From assembly GCA_947073495.1 (NCBI GenBank), contig CAMTMX010000017.1, positions 1 through 44,201 of the forward strand: 44,201 nucleotides of DNA. Direction: 5' to 3'. Position 1 is the stretch's first letter. Every line of letters begins with the position of its first letter. The stretch is from an uncultured Porphyromonadaceae bacterium (GTDB taxonomy: Bacteria; Bacteroidota; Bacteroidia; Bacteroidales; Muribaculaceae). The position numbers and the translations under genes were made by a program. Positions 15,780 to 26,385 of this stretch are shown here, piece by piece. A model generated the notes under the pieces. That model was not told where the DNA came from, ran no database searches, and was given only the letters and a program-made list of their open reading frames with translations.

Positions 15780-17411
15780 ATGAGCGAAATAAAAGAAATA
15801 ATCAGCCGAATTCTCCCTTCTGCAACTTTTACTGAAGGTGACACCCTCATGGTCACCGTAGATGAGAAGGATTGGCATGGATTTGCCAAGGCACTCAAAG
15901 AAACTAAGGGACTTGAGTTTGATGTCCTCTCTGCTGTTGTGGGGATGGATTGGAAGGATTCTCTCGGAGTGGTCTACTATCTTACCTCCACATCCCGCAA
16001 CTGGGATGTAATATCTGTGAAGGTGGCGGTGCCCGATCGTGAGAACCCGATGATTCATAGTGTCTGCGATCTATGGAAAGTGGCAAATTTCCAGGAGAGA
16101 GAGGTCTATGATTTTTATGGTATAAAATTCATCAACCATCCGGATATGCGTCGTTTCTTCCTTCGAAATGACTGGAATGGACATCCTCTTAGAAAGGATT
16201 ATGATGCGGATCCCAAGTTGAATCCTATTCCAACTGAAGACGAAAAGAATGAGGATGACACGGTAAGTTATGTTGAAGACGAGAATGGAAATGTGAAAGC
16301 TGTTCCGGGTAAGGTCTTTGAGGAAGATGAATATGTAGTTAATGTAGGTCCTCAGCACCCGTCTACTCACGGAGTGATGCGTTTTCGTGCATCTGTCGAT
16401 GGAGAGACAGTGAAGAAGGTAGATGTGGTTTCCGGTTATATTCACCGCGGTATAGAAAAATTGAGTGAAGGTCTTACATATCCTCAAATTTTACACTTCA
16501 CGGACCGTATGGACTATATGTCGGCACATCAGAACCGTCACTGCCTTTGCATGTGTATTGAGAAGGCGATGGGTCTTGAAGTTCCTCGTAGGGCTCAGGT
16601 CATAAGGGTAATGATGGATGAACTTATGCGTATATCAAGCCATCTTCTTTCTTTTGGATGTACTGCAATGGACCTTGGAGCAACGACGGCATTCTTCTAC
16701 GGCTTCCGTGAGCGTGAAATGATTCTTGATATTTTCGAGAAAACTTGTGGCGCCCGCATGTCGATGAATTATAATGTCATTGGTGGCGTTATTGCTGATC
16801 TACATCCGGATTTTGTGAAAGATGTGAAGGAATTCATTCGTATCATGCCGTCTCGTCTGAAAGAATATCACAAGGTGTTTAGCGGCAACCTTATAGCCAA
16901 GAACCGTCTGAAGAAGGTTGGTCATCTCTCAAAAGAAGACGCTATAAACTACGCCATAACAGGTCCGAGCGGAAGAGGTTCCAACTGGAGTTGCGATTGT
17001 CGCAAGAAACATCCCTACTCTGTTTATCCGGAAGTTGAATTCGAAGAGGTGCTTGAATCAGGATGTGATTCATATTCGCGTTATATGGTGCGCATGAAGG
17101 AAATAGAGCAGAGTTGCCGCATTCTCGAGCAGCTTGTCGACCGTATTCCGGAAGGTGACATACGCGCACAAGTTCCAAAAGTGATTAAACTTCCTGTAGG
17201 ATGTTGGTATCAGCAGGTAGAGGCAAGCCGTGGCACATTCGGTGTCTATATAGAATCAACCGGTGAGAAGAATCCTTATCGCGTGCATTTCCAGAGCCCC
17301 TGTTTCAATTTGGTTGGAGTGATGGATCTTACATGTTCAGGATATATGATCGCCGACCTTATCACAATCGGAGCGGCGCTTGACTTTGTGATTCCTGATA
17401 TTGACAGATGA
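15780..17411 (+). CDS. nuoCD: NADH-quinone oxidoreductase fused subunits C and D
   Basis: The 543-residue protein joins NuoC (about residues 1-150) to NuoD (about 186-543) through an acidic linker. The NuoC signature REVYDFYGIKFINHPDMRR lies near residue 105. NuoD begins with VNVGPQHPSTHGVMRF, whose histidine lies at the quinone head-group site. It then shows DRMDYMSAHQNRH, with the second quinone-binding residue (Tyr), and ends near GAALDFVIPDIDR. The fusion is found in E. coli and is common in Bacteroidota. It forms the quinone-reduction part of the peripheral arm with NuoB. No nuoE, nuoF or nuoG follows; the next gene is nuoH, 55 bases on. Confidence 0.96.
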   Translation: MSEIKEIISRILPSATFTEGDTLMVTVDEKDWHGFAKALKETKGLEFDVLSAVVGMDWKDSLGVVYYLTSTSRNWDVISVKVAVPDRENPMIHSVCDLWKVANFQEREVYDFYGIKFINHPDMRRFFLRNDWNGHPLRKDYDADPKLNPIPTEDEKNEDDTVSYVEDENGNVKAVPGKVFEEDEYVVNVGPQHPSTHGVMRFRASVDGETVKKVDVVSGYIHRGIEKLSEGLTYPQILHFTDRMDYMSAHQNRHCLCMCIEKAMGLEVPRRAQVIRVMMDELMRISSHLLSFGCTAMDLGATTAFFYGFREREMILDIFEKTCGARMSMNYNVIGGVIADLHPDFVKDVKEFIRIMPSRLKEYHKVFSGNLIAKNRLKKVGHLSKEDAINYAITGPSGRGSNWSCDCRKKHPYSVYPEVEFEEVLESGCDSYSRYMVRMKEIEQSCRILEQLVDRIPEGDIRAQVPKVIKLPVGCWYQQVEASRGTFGVYIESTGEKNPYRVHFQSPCFNLVGVMDLTCSGYMIADLITIGAALDFVIPDIDR

Positions 17412-17466
17412 GAATATAATATAACGCTAATCAACATAACCCGCAAACGATTTTCAATATAATATT

Positions 17467-18543
17467 ATGTTTAATTTCGGAATATGGACCAGCGAGTTTA
17501 ATAATTTTTTGATGGGCTTTCTTCCTGAATGGGCAACTGTTCTTGTAGAATGCGTCATCATAGCTGTGCTGGTGCTGCTCACATATACGGTGCTCGCGCT
17601 TTTCTACATTCTTTACGAGCGTAAACTGTGTGCATGGTTCCAGTGTCGACTTGGACCTATGCGTGTAGGTAAATGGGGTCTGTTACAGGTGTTTGCCGAC
17701 ATGTTTAAGATCCTTATCAAGGAGCTTATCAGTCTTAAGGATACAGACCGTTTGTTGTTTAAGCTTGCGCCTTATCTGGTGATCACATCATCAGTAGTGA
17801 TGCTCGCATGTCTCCCCTGGGGCAACGGTTTGCAGGTCATCAACTATAATATAGGAATATTTTTCATTCTTGCGGTTTCTTCTGTAGGAGTGTTGGGTAT
17901 CCTGCTTGCAGGTTGGGCTTCAAACAACAAATATACTTTAATCGGTGCAATGCGAAGCGGTGCTCAGATGATCAGTTATGAGATATCTCTCGGCCTTGCA
18001 ATCATAACAATTATCGTTTTCGCAGGAACAATGAATATAAATGAGCTTGTATGGGCGCAGGATAAGGCATGGTTTATTTTCCGTGGCCATATTCCGGCAA
18101 TCATCGCTTTCCTTATTTATATTGTAGCCGCCACAGCCGAAACAAACCGAGGTCCGTTCGACCTCCCGGAGGCTGAACATGAGTTGACAGCCGGTTATCA
18201 TACTGAATATTCAGGTATCCATTTTGGATTTTTCTATCTTGCTGAATACCTGAATCTATTCATTGTCTCAGGCATAGCTTCGTTAATGTTCCTCGGTGGA
18301 TGGATGCCTTTGCATATTCCCGGATGGGACGGATTTAACAATGTAATGAACTATATTCCGTCAGTAGTATGGTTCTTAGGAAAGAGCTTCTTTGTCTCTT
18401 ACGTGATCATCTGGTTTAAATGGACTTTCCCGCGTGTGAGAATTGACCAGATGCTCTCGTTCGAGTGGAAATATCTGATGCCCTTGTCTCTTGCCAATCT
18501 TGTATTAATGGCAGTGTTTGTGGCTCTCGGATGGCATTTTTAA
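17467..18543 (+). CDS. nuoH: NADH-quinone oxidoreductase subunit H
   Basis: The 358-residue protein has about eight transmembrane helices and forms the mouth of the quinone chamber and the start of the ion path in complex I. Typical motifs are YERKLCAWFQCRLGPMRVG near residue 50, the cytoplasmic loop ETNRGPFDLPEAEHELTAGY near residue 220, and the final RVRIDQMLSFEWKYLMPL. The loop carries the acidic residues that couple quinone reduction to ion transfer. The length is slightly above the usual 320-345. It is the last nuo gene before the ATP synthase block, which starts 50 bases after its stop with no terminator between. Confidence 0.96.
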   Translation: MFNFGIWTSEFNNFLMGFLPEWATVLVECVIIAVLVLLTYTVLALFYILYERKLCAWFQCRLGPMRVGKWGLLQVFADMFKILIKELISLKDTDRLLFKLAPYLVITSSVVMLACLPWGNGLQVINYNIGIFFILAVSSVGVLGILLAGWASNNKYTLIGAMRSGAQMISYEISLGLAIITIIVFAGTMNINELVWAQDKAWFIFRGHIPAIIAFLIYIVAATAETNRGPFDLPEAEHELTAGYHTEYSGIHFGFFYLAEYLNLFIVSGIASLMFLGGWMPLHIPGWDGFNNVMNYIPSVVWFLGKSFFVSYVIIWFKWTFPRVRIDQMLSFEWKYLMPLSLANLVLMAVFVALGWHF

Positions 18544-18590
18544 AATCTGAGGTATTTTAATTTTAAGAAAACACATTATCTAATAAATAG

Positions 18591-20096
<1,506 letters not shown>

Positions 20097-20134
20097 TTCA
20101 CAAGATACTGAACTCAATTACGAAATCCCAGGTC

Positions 20135-20371
20135 ATGACACTTGAAATAATATCTCCAAGCGAAATCCTATTTAAAGGACAAGCAGATTCAGTCACCCTT
20201 CCGGGGACACTCGGATCATTTACTGTTCTGAAAAATCATGCCTCTCTGATATCTGTGCTCAATGCGGGATCAGTGGTATACCGAACACCGGCTGGTGAAG
20301 AGATAAGTGTTGACATCAAGGGAGGACTGGTGGATGTTGACAATAATATCGTCTCGGTTTGTGTGTATTGA
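20135..20371 (+). CDS. atpC: F1Fo ATP synthase subunit epsilon, short form
   Basis: The 78-residue protein consists only of the N-terminal beta-sandwich of subunit epsilon (LEIISPSEILFKGQADSV, LPGTLGSFTVLKNHASLISVL, GGLVDVDNNIVSV). The C-terminal two-helix domain that inhibits ATP hydrolysis in E. coli (about 50-60 residues) is absent. The reading frame ends at a clean TGA with no later helical continuation in frame; the open frame beyond belongs to atpB. Short epsilon proteins of this size are typical of Bacteroidota as far as I recall. It follows atpD by 38 bases and precedes atpB by 37, leaving no room for an extra atpI-like gene. Confidence 0.92.
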   Translation: MTLEIISPSEILFKGQADSVTLPGTLGSFTVLKNHASLISVLNAGSVVYRTPAGEEISVDIKGGLVDVDNNIVSVCVY

Positions 20372-20408
20372 CATTTCAGGAAAAGATAAACGGTTAAACC
20401 AACAAGGA

Positions 20409-21737
20409 ATGAACTCTAAAAAAGTATCTATAATTTTGGGATTGATTGTCATGATCCTTTTATCTCCGTTAACGATGAACGCATCAAACGGAGATAAGGA
20501 AGAAGGCGTCAATGTCAAAGAAATAATGTTCCATCACCTTGGAGATGGATATGGCTGGGAGGTTCCTTTCAGCCATGTATACCGCATTCCACTTCCTGTA
20601 ATTGTCAGAGCGGAAGATGGTAAATGGATTTGTTTTTCTTCTTCCAGGCTTACAAAATTGGAAGAAGTGGTCGACCATAAAACCGGTAAAACCAAACTTG
20701 AGGCTGTTCCTCAGATTGTGAATGTCAACAAAGACGGAAAATCATATAATTTTGTTCTCGCACACTATAGTTCTCACAGCAACAAAGTTGTTCAGATTTT
20801 TCCGGTAGAATCTGATAATGACAAGTCTGAGTTGAAGGCGGCTTCGGAAATTTCTTCAGAAGGTGAGTATGGTGTAGATAGAGTTATCGATGGTTATGTG
20901 CTCTTTGATGGACAATACTATAAAGAATACCGACCAATCGATTTTTCTATCACAAAGAATGTTTTGGCACTTTTCATAACCGCATTGATTGTCACTTTAA
21001 TGGTTATGTCTGTCGTGAGATGGTATGCCAAGAAAGGTCTCAAGGCACCAAGGAAAGGTATGGGTTTCATGGAGATGTTGATTGACTTTATCTATACAGG
21101 AGTCATTAAATCATCTCTTCATGACAAGGCGAAGCAGTTTGCACCATTTCTTCTGACATGCTTTTTCTTTATTTTGGTGATGAATCTTGTCGGCTTGATA
21201 GTCATATTCCCCGGAGGTGCGAATCTTACGGGTAATATAGCGGTTACGCTTGTTCTTGCTGTGTTAGTATTTATAGTAATAAATATTAAGGCAACAAAAC
21301 ATTATTGGAAAGAGATCTTCTGGCCGGATGTTCCTTTGTTCTTGAAATTTCCGCTTCCGATAATGCAATGTATCGAGATTTTTGGTATCTTTACAAAACC
21401 GGCAGCCCTATGCGTCCGTCTTTTTGCAAATATGATGGGAGGACACATGATTGTCATTACGTTGACATTGTTGATTTTCATATTTGCTGCATTTGGGGCG
21501 GCTGCTACAGGTGGATCGGTTGTAATCTCCATTGTATTTTCGATCTTCATGCTCGCGCTTGATATACTGGTAAGTTTTATCCAGGCGTATGTTTTCACGC
21601 TGCTTGCAACACTATTCATCGCAATGGCTCAGGATAACGGGCATCACGAAGAGAAACATCCACAAGTCGAGCACGCATCTCTGCCTGATCCGGACAATGA
21701 TGAAAAGAAAGACGGATCAACGCAAGTGGTAGCTTGA
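20409..21737 (+). CDS. atpB: F1Fo ATP synthase subunit a with long N-terminal extension
   Basis: The 442-residue protein forms the ion channels of the Fo stator. The C-terminal half has the canonical membrane core, including KPAALCVRLFANMMGGHM with the essential arginine at about residue 336, and FIQAYVFTLLATLFIAMAQ. The first core helix starts only near residue 184. Before it lies a probable signal sequence or extra helix (residues 4-24, ending NASNGD) and about 155 mostly hydrophilic residues, likely periplasmic, with the HHLGDGYGWEVPF motif. Usual length is about 270, so this is a large form seen in this phylum. A hydrophilic 30-residue tail ends the protein. ATG 20409, preceded by AAGG, is preferred over the open frame that begins inside atpC. 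Confidence 0.94.
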   Translation: MNSKKVSIILGLIVMILLSPLTMNASNGDKEEGVNVKEIMFHHLGDGYGWEVPFSHVYRIPLPVIVRAEDGKWICFSSSRLTKLEEVVDHKTGKTKLEAVPQIVNVNKDGKSYNFVLAHYSSHSNKVVQIFPVESDNDKSELKAASEISSEGEYGVDRVIDGYVLFDGQYYKEYRPIDFSITKNVLALFITALIVTLMVMSVVRWYAKKGLKAPRKGMGFMEMLIDFIYTGVIKSSLHDKAKQFAPFLLTCFFFILVMNLVGLIVIFPGGANLTGNIAVTLVLAVLVFIVINIKATKHYWKEIFWPDVPLFLKFPLPIMQCIEIFGIFTKPAALCVRLFANMMGGHMIVITLTLLIFIFAAFGAAATGGSVVISIVFSIFMLALDILVSFIQAYVFTLLATLFIAMAQDNGHHEEKHPQVEHASLPDPDNDEKKDGSTQVVA

Positions 21738-21775
21738 TATTTATCTTTAGAAAATATAAAACAATAATAATTTAA

Positions 21776-22033
<258 letters not shown>

Positions 22034-22067
22034 TCAAATCCGACACAACTTCTAAAATCCTGTAATA

Positions 22068-22562
22068 ATGGAATTATTCACGCCCGAATTAGGCTTGGTA
22101 TTCTGGATGTTTATCGCCTTTATCATCCTGTTCTTCGTTTTGGCGAAGTGGGGATGGCCGATAATCATCAAGAATATGGAGGAGCGCGCCGACACTATTG
22201 ATAAAGGTGTCGAATATGCCAAAGAGGCTAAGGCGCAGCTCGACTCCGCACGTGCTGACGCACAGAAATTTCTTGATGAAGCACGTAGACAGCAGGCTGA
22301 AATTTTGCGTGATGCAGCAAAGATGAAATCTCAAATCATCGAGGAAGCTAAAAAGGAAGCTTCTGAAGAGGCAAAGAAAGTAATGGACGCTGCCAAAGTG
22401 TCGATAGAACAATCACGCAAGGAAGCTGAACTTCAGTTCAGAGATGAAGTAAGCAAGTTCTCTCTTGATATCGCTGAAAAGATGGTAAGAAGCCAACTTA
22501 AAGGCGACAAGGCCCAGACGGAGCTTGTAAACAAATTGTTGGACGAAATAGAGAATAATTGA
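22068..22562 (+). CDS. atpF: F1Fo ATP synthase subunit b
   Basis: The 164-residue peripheral-stalk subunit has one N-terminal membrane helix (LGLVFWMFIAFIILFFVLAKWGWP, about residues 8-31) followed by a long charged helix rich in Ala, Lys, Glu and Arg. The helix forms the right-handed coiled coil that holds the F1 head against rotation. The region around AKAQLDSARADAQKFLDEAR and the tail KMVRSQLKGDKAQTELVNKL are typical. There is one b gene, so the stalk is likely a homodimer. Its TGA (22560-22562) is six bases before the atpH ATG. Confidence 0.95.
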   Translation: MELFTPELGLVFWMFIAFIILFFVLAKWGWPIIIKNMEERADTIDKGVEYAKEAKAQLDSARADAQKFLDEARRQQAEILRDAAKMKSQIIEEAKKEASEEAKKVMDAAKVSIEQSRKEAELQFRDEVSKFSLDIAEKMVRSQLKGDKAQTELVNKLLDEIENN

Positions 22563-22567
22563 ACCTG

Positions 22568-23113
22568 ATGGACAACGGTCTCATACCACACAGATATGCC
22601 AAGGCGCTTTATAAATTTGCGTCTGAAACAGGCAAGACAGAGGAAATCTACAATCTCATGAAGACGGTTATCAAATCATTTACTGATAATCAAGGGATGA
22701 AAAAAACTTTGTCAAATCCATTTGTGACGCCACAAGACAAGGAGAAGCTTCTTCTTACGGCCGCCGGCAATGAGGCCGACAATGCTTATGAACGTTTTGT
22801 CAAATTGATAATCGGTCATAATCGTGCGGATTTAGCGTATGAAATGATGCTTGCTTACAGGGATATTTACCGAAAGGTAAATAATATAATGCAAGTTAAC
22901 ATTACCACCGCTGCAGAATTGCCTGCAGAGCAAATGCAAAAATTGCGCGATCTTGTAAATAAAGCGTTTAAAGGTTCGGTTCTCGAATTTTCTGAATCGG
23001 TTAATCCCGATCTTATCGGCGGGTTTGTTATCGATGTGGATTCTGTAAGGATGGATGCATCGATAAGCAACGAACTCGAACAACTACGTCAAACCCTATT
23101 AAGAAGCAAATGA
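22568..23113 (+). CDS. atpH: F1Fo ATP synthase subunit delta
   Basis: The 181-residue protein links the b-subunit stalk to the top of F1. The N-terminal helical bundle contains [18 protein letters not shown], and the C-terminal domain contains DPNLIGGF-type sequence ([20 protein letters not shown]), both hallmarks of the delta/OSCP family. The frame opens with TTG at 22559 overlapping the atpF stop, but ATG 22568 gives the normal start. It is spaced by only a few bases from atpF upstream and atpA downstream, so translation is probably coupled through the three genes. Confidence 0.94.
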   Translation: MDNGLIPHRYAKALYKFASETGKTEEIYNLMKTVIKSFTDNQGMKKTLSNPFVTPQDKEKLLLTAAGNEADNAYERFVKLIIGHNRADLAYEMMLAYRDIYRKVNNIMQVNITTAAELPAEQMQKLRDLVNKAFKGSVLEFSESVNPDLIGGFVIDVDSVRMDASISNELEQLRQTLLRSK

Positions 23114-23117
23114 CAAG

Positions 23118-24695
23118 ATGCTTAACCCAAGCGAAATTTCTGATATTCTAAAACAGCAGCTCAAAGATGTTACTTCACAGGTAAAGTTTGAAGAAGTCGG
23201 CACAGTTCTTGAAGTTGGAGACGGTGTGGCTCATGTTTACGGACTTGAAAATGTGAAATCTAACGAGTTGGTAGAGTTTGAAAACGGCGTGAAAGGCGTC
23301 GCTCTCAACCTCGAGGAGAGCAATGTGGGTGTTGTGCTTCTCAACAACGTAAATAAAGTGACTGAGAACATGTCGGTGCGTCGCACGGGTGAGATCGCGT
23401 CTATTCCCGTTGGGGAGGGGCTTCTTGGCCGAGTGATCAATATTCTTGGAGAACCTATCGACGGAAAAGGACCCATAAGCGGGGATCTCATTAATCTTCC
23501 TCTCGAGCGCAAGGCTCCGGGAGTAATTTTCCGCCAGCCGGTAACCCAGCCGCTCCAGACAGGTATAAAGGCAGTCGACGCCATGATCCCTATCGGCAGG
23601 GGTCAGCGAGAACTTATTATCGGCGACCGACAAATCGGTAAAACAGCCATTGCAATTGACACTATCATCAATCAGAGGCAGAATTATCTTGACGGTAAGC
23701 CTGTTTATTGTATCTATGTGGCAATCGGACAGAAGGCATCTTCCGTTGCCGCTCTTGTGCACACTCTTGAGAAGTATGGAGCAATGGATTATACCGTAGT
23801 GGTTGCTGCAACTGCGTCTGATTCAGCCTCCATGCGTTACTATAGTCCGTTTGCAGGAGTTGCCATTGGAGAATATTTCCGAGACACCGGCAGGGATGCA
23901 CTTATTGTTTATGATGATCTGTCGAAACAGGCAGTAGCATATCGTGAAATCTCTTTGGTGCTGAAGCGTCCTTCAGGACGAGAAGCTTATCCCGGAGATA
24001 TCTTCTATCTGCATTCGCGTCTGTTGGAAAGAGCTGCAAAAATCATAGACAATCAGGAGGTTGCTGAAACAATGAATGATTTGCCTGAAGTTTTGAAACC
24101 GATAGTCAAAGGAGGTGGTTCTTTGACAGCACTCCCGATTATCGAGACTCAGGCGGGCGACGTTTCAGCGTATATTCCCACTAATGTAATTTCGATTACA
24201 GATGGTCAGATATTTCTTGAGACAAGTCTGTTCAATCAAGGTATCAGACCTGCAATTAACGTAGGTATTTCAGTGTCTCGTGTTGGTGGTAACGCCCAGA
24301 TTAAGGCAATGAAGAAAGTTGCAGGTACGTTAAAAATCGCCCAGGCTCAATTCAGGGAACTTGAATCATTCACCAAATTCGGTGGAGATATAGATCCTGT
24401 CACCGCCCGTGTGATCGACCGAGGTAGGAAAAACCAGCAGCTTCTGATTCAACCTCAATATAAGCCGTGGCCTGTAGAAAATGAGATCGCGGTGATATAT
24501 TGCGGTGTGAATGGTTTGCTTGAGAATGTTCCTCTTGAGAAGGTTCATGAATTTGAAGAGCTTTTTATTCAGCTTCTCAAAGCTAAATATCAAAAGGAGG
24601 TGCTCGACGAGCTTCGTGCCGGCAAACTCACAGATGATGTTCAGGAAAAGTTGAATCAATGTGCATCTGAAATTTCATCAAGATACAAATCTTAA
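23118..24695 (+). CDS. atpA: F1Fo ATP synthase subunit alpha
   Basis: The 525-residue non-catalytic nucleotide-binding subunit of F1 has an N-terminal beta barrel (residues about 1-95) with [14 protein letters not shown], then the nucleotide-binding domain. The P-loop reads GDRQIGKT at residues 169-176, where the common form is GDRQTGKT. Later signatures include [40 protein letters not shown] and [13 protein letters not shown]. The gene starts four bases after atpH. A 103-base gap follows before atpG, the longest within the ATP synthase block, with a weak GC hairpin (GGCGG/CCGCC, about 24709-24731). Confidence 0.97.
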   Translation: MLNPSEISDILKQQLKDVTSQVKFEEVGTVLEVGDGVAHVYGLENVKSNELVEFENGVKGVALNLEESNVGVVLLNNVNKVTENMSVRRTGEIASIPVGEGLLGRVINILGEPIDGKGPISGDLINLPLERKAPGVIFRQPVTQPLQTGIKAVDAMIPIGRGQRELIIGDRQIGKTAIAIDTIINQRQNYLDGKPVYCIYVAIGQKASSVAALVHTLEKYGAMDYTVVVAATASDSASMRYYSPFAGVAIGEYFRDTGRDALIVYDDLSKQAVAYREISLVLKRPSGREAYPGDIFYLHSRLLERAAKIIDNQEVAETMNDLPEVLKPIVKGGGSLTALPIIETQAGDVSAYIPTNVISITDGQIFLETSLFNQGIRPAINVGISVSRVGGNAQIKAMKKVAGTLKIAQAQFRELESFTKFGGDIDPVTARVIDRGRKNQQLLIQPQYKPWPVENEIAVIYCGVNGLLENVPLEKVHEFEELFIQLLKAKYQKEVLDELRAGKLTDDVQEKLNQCASEISSRYKS

Positions 24696-24798
24696 AACAA
24701 TGCTGCAGCGGCGGGGGGTTGCTTCCGCCTCTGTGGCGTCTACATTTACGACAGCAATCAGTTGTCGGATTTAATAACAACATCAGAATAATCAGCAA

Positions 24799-25689
24799 AT
24801 GGCAACTCTAAAAGCCTTAAAGACTCGTATCGGTTCAGTATCGTCAAGTGAGAAAATCACAGGCGCGATGAAGATGATATCTTCTGCCAAGGTTCATAAG
24901 AATGAAGCGGAGTTAAGGAAATTACTCCCGTTCAAGAATCAGGTGAAATCGATAATGGGACATCTTCTTGACACAGACATGGAGTTTGATTCTCCGCTTC
25001 TCACAGAAAGAGAAGTAAAGAAAGTGGGTGTTGTCGTTTATGGCACAGACGATGGTCTTTGTGGTGCCTACAACCTCAATATCTTCAAACATTTGTTGAT
25101 CGAGATGAACAGATTGCATCAAGAATATGGAGACGAAGTAGAGATCTGCATATTCCCGGTTGGCAAAAAAATTTCGAAAGCGGTTTCAAGAATTCAGACG
25201 AATAACGTTAAATTAAAGACAATTCAGGGAGTTGATTCTAAAATGCTTCCGTCAGTTGTCAATAATTTTGTGCATGAACTCAGAAATTCTTTTGAAACCG
25301 GAGATCTTGATTTGATTGAAGTTGTCTATATGCAGTTCAAGAGTATGAGTAAACAAATACTTACTGTTGAACAATTGTTCCCTGTGAGCCGACAAGCTTT
25401 GGAAGGAAACAATTCAAATGCAGAATCCGACAATAAACTATATATTTTTGAACCCGATGCAAATAGCATTTTCAATGAGGTTCTCCCGATGTTTGTTTTG
25501 TCTACCATGCAGGAGATCACAATAGAAAACAGGGCATCGGAACAGGCTGCGCGAGTAATGGCGATGCAGAGTGCAAACGACAATGCAAAGAAACTTCTTG
25601 AGTCGTTGCAACTTGAATTCAATAAGCTCCGTCAGCAAGGAATTACAACTGAACTATTGGATATCCTGGGTGGTCAGGTAGAAAGGTAG
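24799..25689 (+). CDS. atpG: F1Fo ATP synthase subunit gamma
   Basis: The 296-residue central-shaft subunit has the expected ends. An N-terminal helix holds LKTRIGSVSSSEKITGAMKM and the C-terminal helix ends in NKLRQQGITTELLDILGGQ, which together form the coiled coil rotating inside the alpha/beta ring. The middle Rossmann-like domain contains GTDDGLCGAYNLNIF, replacing the usual SDRGLCGG/AFN. It completes an eight-gene ATP synthase set (all five F1 and three Fo subunits) that needs no gene elsewhere. It is followed after 45 bases by nuoI with no terminator between, so transcription is likely to continue into the second half of the nuo genes. Confidence 0.95.
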   Translation: MATLKALKTRIGSVSSSEKITGAMKMISSAKVHKNEAELRKLLPFKNQVKSIMGHLLDTDMEFDSPLLTEREVKKVGVVVYGTDDGLCGAYNLNIFKHLLIEMNRLHQEYGDEVEICIFPVGKKISKAVSRIQTNNVKLKTIQGVDSKMLPSVVNNFVHELRNSFETGDLDLIEVVYMQFKSMSKQILTVEQLFPVSRQALEGNNSNAESDNKLYIFEPDANSIFNEVLPMFVLSTMQEITIENRASEQAARVMAMQSANDNAKKLLESLQLEFNKLRQQGITTELLDILGGQVER

Positions 25690-25734
25690 GTTGTAGAAAA
25701 CGCATCATGAAAACGAATCAAAAGTTTTGACTAA

Positions 25735-26379
25735 ATGAGTAGTATAAAGGAATATTTTTCGGAAGCCGGAAAGGGGCTGAAAAGTCTCATCGACGGCATG
25801 GTGGTGACAGGAAAGGAGTTGGTCACCCCGAAAGTAACCGAATGTTATCCCGAGAACCGCAACACACTTCAGATTGCGGACCGTTTCAGGGCTGAGCTTA
25901 CACTAAAATATGACAAAGAAGGACGTCACAAATGTATAGCTTGTGGTATCTGTCAGATGAATTGTCCCAACGGCACGATTCAGTTGTCAACAAAAATGGT
26001 TGACCTTCCAGACGGAAAAAAGAAGCGTAAGCTCGATAAATACATGTATGATATCGGTAGTTGTACATTCTGCATGCTTTGTGTCACAACTTGTCCGCAA
26101 GACGCACTTGAATTTTCGAACGATTTTGAGCAGGCGGTGTTCACGCGTGGAAGTTTACTTAAGCAGCTCAATTATCGTCCGGAACCCAAAGATGATGTAG
26201 CTGCGCCAGCTCCAAAGCCAGCCATCGATCCGGAAAAGCTCGCAAAGATTAAGGCGGAAGCGCTTGCAAAGGCTGCTAAAATAAAAGCAGAGAAAGAGGC
26301 GGCTGCCAAAGCTGTTTCCGAGGCGCCTTCGGCAACTCCAAATGCAGAGGATTCTAAAGAAGAAAATAAAGAAAAATAA
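25735..26379 (+). CDS. nuoI: NADH-quinone oxidoreductase subunit I (2x[4Fe-4S]) with charged tail
   Basis: The 214-residue ferredoxin-like subunit carries two [4Fe-4S] binding motifs, CIACGICQMNCP near residues 66-77 and CTFCMLCVTTCP near 109-120, which host clusters N6a and N6b leading to N2 in NuoB. About 65 residues after the core (from EPKDDVAAPAPKP) form an Ala/Lys/Glu-rich helix and an acidic end (EDSKEENKEK) not needed for cluster binding. In a complex without NuoE/F/G this subunit lies at the exposed electron-entry end, so the tail could contact a donor protein; that is speculation. It resumes the nuo order directly after atpG and is six bases before nuoJ. Confidence 0.95.
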   Translation: MSSIKEYFSEAGKGLKSLIDGMVVTGKELVTPKVTECYPENRNTLQIADRFRAELTLKYDKEGRHKCIACGICQMNCPNGTIQLSTKMVDLPDGKKKRKLDKYMYDIGSCTFCMLCVTTCPQDALEFSNDFEQAVFTRGSLLKQLNYRPEPKDDVAAPAPKPAIDPEKLAKIKAEALAKAAKIKAEKEAAAKAVSEAPSATPNAEDSKEENKEK

Positions 26380-26385
26380 AACATA

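Noticed and set aside
20307..20408. N-terminal extension of atpB overlapping atpC
   Set aside because: The extra 34 residues are the atpC sequence read out of frame. ATG 20409 has an upstream AAGG and begins a plausible signal-like segment.
20372..20408. Missing small membrane gene (atpI-like) between atpC and atpB
   Set aside because: Only 37 bases separate the genes and no frame fits; some related operons have such a gene, but there is no remnant here.
23175..23762. 195-codon minus-strand frame inside atpA
   Set aside because: It is antisense to a strongly conserved gene and its translation has no recognisable domain.
24696..24798. Regulatory RNA or hidden gene in the atpA-atpG gap
   Set aside because: Only short 5-bp stems (GGCGG/CCGCC and CGACA/TGTCG) are present and no open frame is convincing, so nothing beyond a gap is claimed.
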